Positions 34,501 to 44,330 of a DNA stretch of 57,000 nt are shown one piece after another. The number at the start of each line of letters is the position of its first letter. Within the stretch, counting starts at the first letter, position 1. The notes beneath the pieces were generated by a model. It searched no databases. It saw only the letters and a program-made list of their open reading frames with translations, and had not been told where the DNA came from. The position numbers were made by a program, and so were the translations under genes. The DNA lies in the NCBI GenBank assembly GCA_016946835.1, contig JACVTC010000029.1:914001-971000 (forward strand), in the 5' to 3' direction. The DNA is from Neocallimastix lanati (nom. inval.) (Eukaryota > Neocallimastigomycota > Neocallimastigomycetes > Neocallimastigales > Neocallimastigaceae).

Positions 34501-35426
34501 GTACATTTAATCAAATAATTTTTGGTATCCTGCTTTTCTTCATTACCATAATTACTATTTATATAAAAGACTTCTGTCCCTGAAATAGTGGCTCCTTTTC
34601 CTATACATTTAGTACTGGATTCACATTCAATAAGTGGTAATTTTTTATTTCCTTCGATGTAATCTCCCGAATTAATATAATAACTTTTAATTCCTACAGC
34701 TTCCGCTTTTGCTTCTGAAGTTTCACATTCTTGAGTCGCATTAAGCGTTGGCTGATACGCTTCATCAATTTCATAACAGATAATTAATGGCCTATCTTTT
34801 TCCCCCTTTTCGTTCTTCGTTTCATCTTCAAGATTACCATTAAGAAAAATATTATTATTATTATTATTATCTCTAGCGGGTACTGATGTTGCTATACACG
34901 TACCTTGTTGATTAGTATAGCCACTACATTTAATCAAAATCGTAGAATCATCATGATCCTCGTCATAATTTATAAAGTATGTCGGAATTTTCTTACTTCC
35001 TAATATGTTCCTGTTTTCTCCAGAACAACTTGTACTATCACATTGAATTATCGTATCATTATGATGGTTTATAAACGTTTGATTCTCTTCTCCATCAACT
35101 GGAATACAGTAGGTATTGTCTGGGCATCGAATTAACGCATGATCTAATAATAGACTTCCTTTATCTAACGTATCTGCATTAACATAATAACCCTTATCTG
35201 GTGCAATCATTTGACATTTCCTGTCGCCACAATAAATTAACCAATTATAAATTCCTGTCTCTTCCGCTCTTTTTCTTTTCTTCGTTTGTCCCTTTTCTTT
35301 AAACAATGAGCTGGCATCAAGATAATATCCTGATCCTTTCATGATTTTACATTGTTCAATGTCATTTTCCGTCCCACAATAGATTATACCATCTTTGAAT
35401 CCTTCCTTAGCACTCCAATTCAAATA
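28524..35426 (-). CDS. Scaffoldin-like Cys-rich repeat protein, copy 1 (5'-truncated)
   Basis: An open frame of 2,300 codons. It has no usable start: it runs into the inversion junction, where TAG (35427-35429) precedes TAT TTG AAT TGG, so signal peptide and N-terminus are lost. Nearly the whole protein is a series of dozens of ~30-45-residue modules of the form YY-hydrophobic-N ... LI-x-C ... C, e.g. GYYLNNGYNRYTYPLILCD. This is the pattern I know from anaerobic-fungal cellulosome scaffoldins (ScaA type), large surface proteins that gather dockerin-bearing hydrolases. Linkers vary: Gly-rich (~770), three 21-residue acidic MASS...EDEEYSEI repeats (~1547-1624) and an SDN-rich stretch (~2050-2095). 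The C-terminus (CNISSSAKYLIRPS then a hydrophobic tail) looks like a GPI-anchor signal. Scaffoldin identity rests on repeat style and remembered family knowledge. Confidence 0.75.
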   Translation of the reverse strand, partial: YLNWSAKEGFKDGIIYCGTENDIEQCKIMKGSGYYLDASSLFKEKGQTKKRKRAEETGIYNWLIYCGDRKCQMIAPDKGYYVNADTLDKGSLLLDHALIRCPDNTYCIPVDGEENQTFINHHNDTIIQCDSTSCSGENRNILGSKKIPTYFINYDEDHDDSTILIKCSGYTNQQGTCIATSVPARDNNNNNNIFLNGNLEDETKNEKGEKDRPLIICYEIDEAYQPTLNATQECETSEAKAEAVGIKSYYINSGDYIEGNKKLPLIECESSTKCIGKGATISGTEVFYINSNYGNEEKQDTKNYLIKCTSEEECAYYYYNDIDEGDNQDIRNNIEPEYYVHGGASGLSNAIIECEDEVNGFKECKLIDDAIEGNVYINSYNQEQIIVCYDESKGCVSEKNKSNDRTNEYYINTDPDSLGTSLIECSLKNGCRTVSREEIINNYENGDEVFINSNYNKADKTYQLINCVEGECELAESQATSDKPEYYFNSGDVDNSNVYRGDVIECTNSKSKIECKSITSNEGDVYLNAKYGKDGNQNQLIICEDGVCKETAVVYDEKDEYNYVNAGKETGGKLIRCNENESNGACTIKGTKDGDVFVDDNTGQLIVCDENGCNSKSTGASTDNNEYYLSGDDLIKCEVKDGEKVCKKVEPTPGADDGVFIDSSNPSQVIYCDGTSCETKKSTAETNKPQYFVNGDPDGELIECSKKGNKVTCKAVSGNDGDVYINGNYDKGTDENGKALGDPTNQIIKCNDGKCEAVTIDGKDGSSTNGSGGGGGGGEGEGSLYEIPQYYVNSGNENPNKLKDAIIVCKKSGEACELQNGKINDVYLNSDEETNDDKPLIKCEKLGCSISSSGATTDSDEHYLNAGESGSSSTNPPSSNPPSSNTSSKTGIIECSTNSSNDQVVCKVKNPDNTKEGIYINSNYSENGDIHPLITCNKEDGCKGMTVDSNETEYYVNGESNDLENAIIACTKKKCEKQTPMEVPTYYVGKDENGTNGLIECVETTGSNGSNGSNRKRMFTRGLVQRCTFKAAFTSEGYYLNNGYNRYTYPLILCDAMGGCSTVKAELGYYVNAGNPQKQIIVCEKENDVCYEKSSPTCPEATSATPGDYCYANKQLTFYNSKKAFTASKNQDVFVLASIPKNGFPGINSPSDALFRVSYYYINRYYKNGTIIVDNNGKVVNSLDGDQTDNTIITCNEVSKVCTESKECKPNTYLYDSENKRAIRCNEDGKMEYVDQDGFIVVDNDSDGKGKTKTPIIIYCEENGENCYIVNPGGNRDGNGNNGSKTIYYTNGSSLIKCINNVCEKVVNKPGNYIGYGEDGKLGIIHCNSNNECTFMEVHPGVKYLNDGADRNIYPLIECNLIDGCFVTQGEPGYYLTYSSSVLIFCRSSTTCFEVRPSEHYYFNAECTEDNNTIINCVEASNVISCSLEDALSGFYLTDEPDLLIHCRLNRRCKPIRVHNGVFRGALKGLVSPNRLYDRRDKEVESLFQNKLGMNKKYSENPEELFLEKEEESEKTMSSDEINTLEEEEEEKEKEKEKKEEDDYEIIMASSKETTSLEAEDEEYSEIRMASSKETASLEAEDEEYSEIRMASSREMTSLEAEDEEYSEITMEGIEEDEYSEITMASDESGREGEGEGEGEEGKIFNIREAEDVFGIIRCVDGQCRALTVKELAAVPICEFKHDQCYITQEYAMMKSATTSIGAGDFCTNSDHSMLYFATDTIIVLPKVIAGKTATFVQTTTTTNCLEADDAYHDRYYAEQSSIYTLGTDYIIQIYETAYIFVNNEEKRIIRDNDINEYNDDNVELYRCKGSDCRAVEPFKSVTYVADINKRILKYDPHHEKYFFAYDRGRDIRCIFEDNKCTPNGDMKKHEFCVTYKGELILAPTGLKNRETGECYRAESINTYIYGFSRHLYYMNQFAAQLVDQTGYYMVNLYTNSTVESETYLSRNSEMVMYGCLGSSCQLYEPDEDTYYYDGYAKTISKYKDGKWSQPTISGYAYVSVDPSRSYIYKFMRNKKGEIKIQGKGNYGYHYTIDQAMYYCDPPKDKHRRKTINNSKDKYKNSDSDNSSDNSSDNSSDNGSNSGSDRGRNSDKDKDSDCYPIDETGYYLTNAGEIYYCVHDSEELEATECTKQLCTAGQYYYMDETYYRCDSRSKFVRVISQYCSYDEIVVINFPLALNEELPGNVKRAIRNIHRNNNGSAVTRRRGRNYMESVSGIFTNCTYNVEETSSAFDLVCMNNYVVMDRETDEVKICSVEQYGYVECIENEDNPKKCNISSSAKYLIRPSLTLVLSFILLLFLYL
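28691..34876 (+). repeat. Left arm of 6,186-bp inverted repeat
   Basis: It pairs with 35427-41612 with a constant coordinate sum of 70303 at both ends and at all internal checkpoints, so there is no net insertion or deletion. All translated stretches compared are identical. The arm covers most of the scaffoldin gene except its last ~55 codons and first ~180 retained codons. Confidence 0.93.
30555..30790 (-). repeat. 63-bp coding minisatellite (acidic linker), left arm
   Basis: Units are marked by GCTAGCCATT at 30651, 30714 and 30777 (period 63 bp). They encode MASSKETTSLEAEDEEYSEI-type repeats in the scaffoldin linker. The mirror copy is at about 39513-39748. The paralogue at 52432-57000 has no such array at the equivalent place, so the linker expanded after the genes diverged. 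Confidence 0.85.
34877..35426. other. 550-bp spacer of the inverted repeat (single-copy scaffoldin sequence)
   Basis: It encodes the first ~183 codons retained by copy 1 (minus strand) and is absent from the right arm. The junction at 35426/35427 shares CTAG with the parental sequence at 34873-34876. Confidence 0.85.
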
Positions 35427-38400
35427 CTAGAGATAATAATAATAATAATAATATTTTTCTTAATGGTAATCTTGAAGATGAAACGAAGAACGAAAAGGGG
35501 GAAAAAGATAGGCCATTAATTATCTGTTATGAAATTGATGAAGCGTATCAGCCAACGCTTAATGCGACTCAAGAATGTGAAACTTCAGAAGCAAAAGCGG
35601 AAGCTGTAGGAATTAAAAGTTATTATATTAATTCGGGAGATTACATCGAAGGAAATAAAAAATTACCACTTATTGAATGTGAATCCAGTACTAAATGTAT
35701 AGGAAAAGGAGCCACTATTTCAGGGACAGAAGTCTTTTATATAAATAGTAATTATGGTAATGAAGAAAAGCAGGATACCAAAAATTATTTGATTAAATGT
35801 ACGTCAGAGGAAGAATGTGCCTACTACTACTATAATGATATAGATGAAGGTGACAATCAAGATATCAGGAATAATATCGAGCCAGAGTATTATGTCCATG
35901 GAGGAGCTTCTGGTCTAAGCAATGCCATAATTGAATGTGAAGATGAAGTGAATGGCTTTAAGGAATGTAAATTAATTGATGATGCAATAGAGGGTAATGT
36001 ATATATCAATAGTTATAATCAAGAGCAAATCATTGTTTGTTATGATGAGAGCAAAGGATGTGTTTCAGAAAAGAATAAATCGAATGACCGAACGAATGAA
36101 TATTATATAAATACAGATCCAGACAGTTTGGGTACGTCACTCATTGAATGTTCATTGAAAAATGGATGTCGAACGGTTTCACGAGAAGAAATTATAAATA
36201 ATTATGAAAACGGCGATGAAGTTTTTATCAATTCGAATTATAATAAAGCTGATAAGACATATCAACTCATTAATTGTGTCGAAGGTGAATGTGAATTAGC
36301 AGAAAGTCAAGCGACATCGGATAAACCGGAATATTACTTTAATTCAGGAGATGTAGATAATAGTAACGTCTATCGTGGAGATGTCATTGAATGTACGAAT
36401 AGCAAAAGTAAAATAGAATGTAAATCGATTACTTCAAATGAAGGAGATGTTTATCTAAATGCTAAATATGGTAAAGACGGCAACCAAAATCAACTTATAA
36501 TCTGTGAAGATGGGGTATGTAAAGAAACGGCAGTTGTGTATGATGAAAAAGATGAATATAATTATGTTAATGCAGGAAAAGAAACGGGGGGTAAATTAAT
36601 TAGATGTAATGAAAATGAATCAAATGGCGCGTGTACTATTAAAGGAACGAAAGATGGCGATGTCTTTGTTGATGATAACACCGGACAATTAATTGTTTGT
36701 GATGAAAATGGATGTAATTCCAAATCCACTGGGGCGTCAACGGATAACAATGAATACTATTTGAGTGGAGATGATTTAATTAAATGTGAAGTGAAGGATG
36801 GCGAAAAAGTGTGTAAGAAAGTAGAACCTACACCAGGAGCGGATGATGGGGTGTTCATTGATTCGTCTAACCCAAGTCAAGTAATCTATTGTGATGGAAC
36901 GAGCTGTGAAACTAAGAAATCCACAGCAGAAACGAACAAGCCACAATACTTTGTTAATGGGGATCCAGATGGAGAATTGATAGAATGTAGCAAGAAAGGA
37001 AATAAGGTGACGTGTAAAGCCGTTAGTGGTAATGATGGAGATGTCTATATTAATGGAAATTATGATAAGGGTACGGATGAAAATGGTAAAGCGTTGGGCG
37101 ATCCTACTAATCAAATCATTAAATGTAATGATGGAAAATGTGAAGCGGTTACCATTGATGGTAAGGATGGATCAAGTACAAATGGTTCAGGAGGAGGAGG
37201 AGGAGGAGGAGAAGGAGAAGGAAGTTTGTATGAAATTCCTCAGTATTATGTTAATTCTGGAAATGAAAATCCAAATAAATTAAAAGATGCCATCATTGTA
37301 TGTAAAAAGTCAGGGGAAGCGTGTGAGCTACAAAATGGTAAAATAAATGACGTCTACCTTAACAGTGATGAAGAGACGAATGATGATAAGCCGTTAATTA
37401 AATGTGAAAAATTGGGATGTAGTATCAGTAGTAGTGGAGCCACGACAGATAGTGATGAACATTATTTAAATGCAGGAGAGAGTGGAAGCAGCAGTACCAA
37501 TCCACCTTCATCCAATCCACCTTCATCCAACACGTCATCTAAAACTGGTATTATTGAATGTTCGACCAATTCAAGTAACGATCAAGTTGTATGTAAGGTG
37601 AAGAATCCAGACAATACAAAAGAAGGGATCTACATCAATTCAAATTACTCTGAGAACGGTGATATTCATCCGTTGATTACATGTAATAAAGAGGATGGAT
37701 GTAAAGGAATGACTGTTGACTCCAATGAAACAGAATACTATGTGAATGGGGAAAGCAATGACCTAGAGAATGCCATTATTGCTTGTACTAAAAAGAAATG
37801 TGAAAAGCAAACTCCAATGGAGGTCCCCACGTACTATGTAGGTAAAGATGAAAATGGAACCAATGGATTAATTGAATGTGTGGAGACTACAGGGTCTAAT
37901 GGATCGAATGGGTCGAATAGAAAGAGAATGTTCACAAGAGGTCTTGTACAACGATGTACATTTAAGGCAGCGTTTACCTCTGAAGGGTATTACTTGAATA
38001 ATGGTTACAATCGATATACCTATCCATTGATTCTATGTGATGCCATGGGTGGATGTAGTACAGTCAAGGCAGAACTTGGATACTATGTTAATGCGGGTAA
38101 TCCGCAGAAACAGATCATTGTATGTGAGAAAGAAAATGATGTATGTTATGAAAAAAGTTCACCTACCTGTCCAGAGGCAACGAGCGCTACACCAGGAGAT
38201 TATTGTTATGCCAATAAACAGCTGACGTTCTATAATTCAAAGAAGGCCTTCACAGCCTCTAAAAATCAAGATGTTTTTGTGTTGGCGTCGATTCCAAAGA
38301 ACGGATTCCCGGGTATTAATAGTCCGAGCGATGCGTTATTTAGAGTCTCGTATTACTACATTAATCGTTACTACAAAAATGGTACGATTATTGTCGACAA

Positions 38401-41400
38401 TAACGGTAAAGTGGTCAACTCCTTGGATGGAGATCAAACGGATAACACGATCATAACTTGTAATGAAGTTAGCAAAGTTTGTACAGAAAGTAAAGAATGT
38501 AAACCCAATACGTATCTCTATGATTCGGAAAATAAGAGGGCTATTCGTTGTAATGAAGACGGAAAGATGGAATACGTTGATCAAGATGGCTTTATAGTAG
38601 TAGATAATGATAGTGACGGTAAAGGTAAAACGAAGACGCCGATAATTATTTATTGTGAAGAGAATGGTGAAAACTGTTACATTGTTAATCCCGGTGGTAA
38701 TAGAGATGGTAATGGCAATAACGGATCAAAAACAATATACTATACCAATGGTAGTAGTTTAATAAAATGTATCAATAATGTCTGTGAAAAAGTGGTAAAT
38801 AAGCCAGGAAATTATATTGGTTACGGTGAGGATGGAAAGCTTGGTATTATTCATTGTAACAGCAATAATGAATGTACCTTTATGGAAGTCCACCCAGGAG
38901 TCAAATATTTGAATGACGGAGCGGATCGAAACATTTATCCACTCATTGAATGTAACCTAATTGATGGGTGTTTTGTAACGCAAGGGGAACCAGGATATTA
39001 TCTCACGTACTCGAGTAGCGTTTTAATCTTTTGTAGAAGTTCCACGACCTGTTTTGAAGTTAGACCGTCTGAGCACTACTACTTCAATGCGGAATGCACG
39101 GAAGATAATAATACCATTATTAACTGTGTGGAAGCCAGCAATGTGATTTCCTGTTCACTCGAAGATGCGCTCAGCGGTTTTTACTTGACGGATGAACCGG
39201 ACCTATTAATTCACTGTCGTTTGAACAGGAGATGTAAACCCATCCGAGTTCATAATGGAGTCTTCCGAGGCGCGCTAAAAGGACTAGTTTCACCGAATAG
39301 ATTGTATGATCGTAGAGATAAAGAGGTTGAATCTCTCTTCCAAAACAAGCTTGGTATGAATAAAAAGTATTCAGAGAATCCAGAGGAATTATTCCTAGAA
39401 AAGGAGGAAGAATCTGAAAAGACGATGTCTAGCGATGAAATTAATACGCTAGAAGAGGAAGAGGAAGAAAAAGAGAAAGAGAAAGAGAAAAAGGAAGAAG
39501 ATGACTATGAAATAATAATGGCTAGCAGCAAGGAAACAACTTCATTAGAAGCGGAAGATGAAGAATATTCAGAAATTAGAATGGCTAGCAGTAAGGAAAC
39601 GGCTTCATTAGAAGCGGAAGATGAAGAATATTCAGAAATTAGAATGGCTAGCAGCAGAGAAATGACTTCATTAGAAGCAGAAGACGAAGAATATTCTGAA
39701 ATTACAATGGAAGGAATTGAAGAAGATGAGTATTCAGAAATTACCATGGCTAGTGATGAAAGTGGAAGAGAAGGAGAAGGAGAAGGAGAAGGAGAAGAAG
39801 GAAAGATCTTCAATATAAGAGAAGCTGAAGATGTCTTTGGCATTATTCGATGTGTAGATGGTCAATGTAGAGCGCTAACGGTAAAAGAATTAGCAGCGGT
39901 TCCCATCTGTGAATTTAAACATGATCAATGCTACATCACACAGGAATATGCCATGATGAAATCGGCCACGACGTCGATTGGAGCTGGGGATTTCTGTACG
40001 AATAGTGATCATTCCATGCTCTATTTTGCCACGGACACCATCATAGTGTTACCGAAAGTTATTGCCGGAAAGACGGCCACTTTTGTGCAAACGACCACCA
40101 CGACCAATTGTCTTGAAGCGGATGATGCGTATCATGACCGGTACTATGCGGAACAATCGAGTATCTATACCCTCGGTACTGACTATATCATTCAAATCTA
40201 TGAAACGGCGTATATCTTTGTCAATAATGAAGAGAAGCGTATTATTCGTGATAATGATATTAACGAATACAACGATGACAATGTGGAATTATACCGCTGT
40301 AAGGGAAGTGATTGTCGTGCGGTTGAGCCATTCAAGAGTGTGACCTATGTAGCAGATATTAATAAGAGGATTTTGAAGTATGATCCCCATCATGAAAAGT
40401 ATTTCTTTGCGTATGATCGGGGTCGGGATATCAGATGTATCTTTGAGGATAACAAGTGTACACCGAATGGGGATATGAAGAAGCATGAATTCTGTGTCAC
40501 GTACAAGGGAGAACTCATCCTCGCTCCTACCGGACTTAAGAATCGTGAAACGGGAGAATGTTACCGTGCAGAGAGCATCAATACGTATATCTATGGCTTC
40601 TCTCGACACCTCTACTATATGAATCAATTTGCGGCCCAATTGGTAGACCAAACCGGGTACTACATGGTGAATTTGTACACGAATAGTACGGTGGAGAGTG
40701 AAACGTATCTCTCGAGGAACAGTGAAATGGTGATGTACGGCTGTCTCGGATCGTCGTGTCAACTCTATGAACCCGACGAAGATACGTATTATTACGATGG
40801 GTATGCGAAAACAATTTCAAAATATAAGGATGGAAAATGGAGTCAACCGACGATTTCAGGGTATGCGTATGTCTCTGTCGATCCTTCCCGAAGCTACATC
40901 TATAAGTTTATGCGAAATAAGAAGGGAGAAATTAAAATCCAAGGCAAGGGAAACTATGGATATCACTACACGATCGATCAAGCGATGTATTACTGTGATC
41001 CACCGAAAGATAAGCATAGAAGGAAAACTATCAATAACTCTAAAGATAAGTATAAGAATAGTGATAGTGATAATAGTAGTGATAATAGTAGTGATAATAG
41101 TAGTGATAATGGTAGTAATAGTGGTAGTGATAGAGGTAGAAATAGTGATAAAGATAAAGACAGCGACTGTTATCCTATTGATGAAACTGGTTACTACCTT
41201 ACGAATGCCGGAGAGATATACTACTGTGTTCATGATTCTGAAGAGTTAGAAGCAACGGAATGTACCAAGCAACTGTGTACGGCAGGACAATATTACTACA
41301 TGGATGAGACGTATTATCGCTGTGATAGTCGATCCAAGTTTGTACGGGTGATTTCACAATACTGTTCGTACGATGAAATTGTGGTCATTAACTTCCCACT

Positions 41401-41612
41401 GGCGCTGAATGAAGAGTTACCAGGCAATGTTAAGCGAGCGATCCGGAATATTCATCGAAATAACAATGGATCTGCGGTGACGCGTCGTCGCGGACGGAAT
41501 TATATGGAGTCGGTGAGCGGTATCTTTACGAACTGTACGTATAATGTGGAAGAAACGAGCAGCGCGTTTGACCTTGTGTGTATGAATAACTATGTAGTGA
41601 TGGATCGTGAGA
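35427..41612 (+). repeat. Right arm of 6,186-bp inverted repeat
   Basis: The exact inverse of 28691-34876 as far as can be read. It starts at CTAGAGATAATAATAA and ends at GGATCGTGAGA, after which similarity decays within ~31 bp. Confidence 0.93.
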
Positions 41613-41620
41613 ATAGATGA
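35429..41620 (+). pseudogene. Scaffoldin-like protein, copy 2 (truncated at both ends)
   Basis: The frame is open for 2,063 codons and is identical in translation to residues ~184-2245 of copy 1. It has no start codon of its own: translation would enter from junction sequence, with a stop at 35408 just upstream and no in-frame ATG until deep in the repeats. At the 3' end the frame reads VVMDRENR then TGA, where copy 1 reads VVMDRETDEVKICS, so the last ~55 residues and the GPI-like tail are gone. Without signal peptide and anchor it is unlikely to make a surface scaffoldin. With copy 1 it forms a head-to-head palindrome, so antiparallel transcripts would give long double-stranded RNA. If the palindrome is an assembly artefact, this feature does not exist in the organism. 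Confidence 0.8.
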
Positions 41621-42706
41621 AGTAAAAAATATGTTTTGTGGAAAGGAGAGAGTTTTAGAAAATCTTTGAATTAAAATTAAGTATGTTTAAATTAAAAAAG
41701 AAATATAGTAAGGTATTAAAATTAATTATTTATTAATTTAATAATAGTATTATGATAAAAGTAATATAGAAGGAAGAAGAAATAAGAGAATTAAAAAGGT
41801 AAGTAAAGAAATAATAAAATAAAAGTTAAAGGATGTTAAAAAAAAAAAAATAAAGAATAATGGAAAAAGTGTTTAAAAAGTGTTGAAATAGAGATAATAA
41901 AATTTAAGAAATAAAATAAAATGGTAAATATATAAATTAAAAATAAAAAATTAAAATAAAGAAATAAAAATTGAAAAAAAAATAAAAATAAAAAAAAGAT
42001 AGATATAAAAAATATAAAGATTAAATTGAATTTAAAAATAAAAAATCAAGTAAAAAAAGTAAAAAAGTGAAAAAAAAAAATTAAAGAAAAATTAAAAAAA
42101 AGAGTTAAAAAAGAAAAAAAAATAAAATTATTAAAGTTAAAAAAATATAAATTTTATCACGCGTAAATAAAAAAAAATTTAAAAAAATAAATGTAAAAAA
42201 GAAATAAAAAATTGATGTAAAAAAAGGTTGTGGCTTGAAATTAAATAAATGAAAATATTGTGATATTTTATAAAAGTTAATTTTAAAAATGATGTTTAAT
42301 AGTAGTAAATTAATTAGTAATGATAGTTATATTAAAAAATTGTATAGTTAGAATTATATTAATTATATAAATTATTAAATAAAATTATATGGTAAAAGTA
42401 TTAAAGAAAGAGAAAAGAAAAAAGAAAAAAAAAAATAAATTAAAATAAAGAGAAAGTAAAAATGATGAAAGAAATTAAGAAAAAAATGAAAAATATAAAT
42501 AAAAAAAGAATAAAATAATATATATATATGAAAGTTAAAAAAAAAGTAAATTAAGATATAATAAAAAAGAAAAAAAATATAGAAATAAAAAAATAAAAAA
42601 AAAAAAAAAAAAAGAAATAAAAGGAATTAAAATAAAAAAAGAAATTAAGAAATATTAAAGAAATAAGTATAATTAAAATATAAATAATATAGAAAAAGAA
42701 AAAATG

Positions 42707-42750
<44 letters not shown>

Positions 42751-42765
42751 AGAAAAAAAGAAGTT
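41613..42765. other. Cytosine-depleted, purine-rich non-coding tract
   Basis: From 41641 to 42760 the plus strand has only about 6 C against about 124 G by hand count, the rest A (majority) and T. The first ~31 bp (41613-41643) still align to the scaffoldin sequence continuing from the left arm, with C>T, CC>TT and G>A changes and extra A. No gene. Confidence 0.7.
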
Positions 42766-43880
42766 TGCTGTAACAAAAAGTTACGAAGCGCCACATATAG
42801 TCACGTGAAGTAATACGCCACATTATATTTAATAAATTTAAAAAACATAAATATATGTATATTAAACATTATAATTTTGTAATATTATAAAATATTAAAT
42901 TTAAATAAATATAATAATATAAAAAATATTTGTATATTTATTAATATATATTTATTAATATATAATAAATATATTATTTATTATATTAATATTATGTAAA
43001 ATAAATTTGATTAAATTAAAAAATAAAATAAAAATAAAATAAAAAAAATAGTAATAAAAAATAAAAAATAAAAAAAAAATTACTAAATAAATAATATATT
43101 AATTTAAAAGAAAAGTAATACGTTTTTTTTTTTTTTTTTTAAAAAAAAATAATTATTTAAAATTATAAGTTAATTATTAAAAAGGAATAATTAATATTTT
43201 TAAGAAAAGTAATAATTATTTTTAATATTATTATTAAGTTTTTTTATATTATTAATCTAAATAAAATAATCCATATAATTTATAAAATAGTTCCATCTAT
43301 ACTAAAATAAAATAAAATATATCTATAAAATAAAAACCAAAAAAAAAAGAAATTTAAATTTTTAATATTTTGTTTACTTTTTTCCCTTTTTATATTTTAA
43401 TTAAAAAAAAATAAAAAAAAATTAATCCAAAAGTATATATATAAATATATATATTTAAATTATGTGATTTTATAATTTATAATCATAATTGTATTAAAAT
43501 TTATAAAATATTTTTTATTAAAGTAGAATTTTTCTAATTTTTTTTTAATTTAATTTTAAAAAAAAAAAAAAAAAAAAAAGATGAAAATTAAAAAGCAAAT
43601 AAAATAAAAACTTTCCATTTCGATTTTATTTTTTTTTTTTTTTTTTTTTTTGAAGTATTTTTCAAAATATTGATGGAACATAAATTTCAAAAATAAAAAA
43701 ATAATTATTTTTTTATAAATTTTAAATTGTTTATTATGCAATAGATAATAAATAAATAAATAAAATAATAGTTTAAATAATACCTTAAATTATAGCATTT
43801 TAAATGAAAATAGATCGAAATTTAAATGAATGTATATATATAGGAAACAATGGTAAATTCTAAATTTATATATAAATTTT
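42766..43880. other. AT-rich non-coding stretch with a short G+C patch
   Basis: At 42766-42825 a less AT-rich patch contains GTAACAAAAAGTTAC (hairpin), CACGTG and AATACGCCAC. The rest is homopolymers and AT-rich DNA. A GGCGTATTA-type motif (minus strand) also occurs in the MULE subterminal region near 47282. No gene. Confidence 0.4.
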
Positions 43881-44330
43881 ATTAACTTTCCAATATTTTA
43901 ATCCTGATGATTATTGTTCTGTACTAGTACACATAAAATTTCTAGTTCGAATCTGCAACTCTCTTTTGAATTTATATGGGTTCATTTTTATCCACCTAAT
44001 GGTGTTTTTCTCCAATAAATGAAGTTGGTATTCACTCGCCATAGAAAGTTTTACTGTTGCTAAACTATATAAATTACTAGTGTAGAGAGAGCACTTGATC
44101 AGTATAGAGAATTAGTGTAGTTGTTTTTTCTAATATCTCAATAATAGTTAAAGAAATTAATGAAAGGAGGCACGTTGTATAAAGCTGAGTAAAGAGAATG
44201 TTTTTTATTAATTTAACCTTGACAAGGTGAAACAGTATGACAAATTACGTTTAAGGGAGAAAATGGAGACGCTATTTTTCTTCCTCTCATAAATTCAAGA
44301 CGAACTAATACATATAATAATTTTTTAATT
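43881..44330. other. Moderate-complexity non-coding segment, unidentified
   Basis: Less repetitive than its surroundings and with no ORF. It contains TAGTTCGAATCTGC (near 43943), resembling a pol III B box, but no acceptor stem or clear A box could be paired with it. It may be an old, decayed retroposon. Confidence 0.3.

Noticed and set aside
43943-43960. Second tRNA-derived element from the TTCGAATC B-box-like motif
   Set aside because: No acceptor stem, convincing A box or target duplication could be found.
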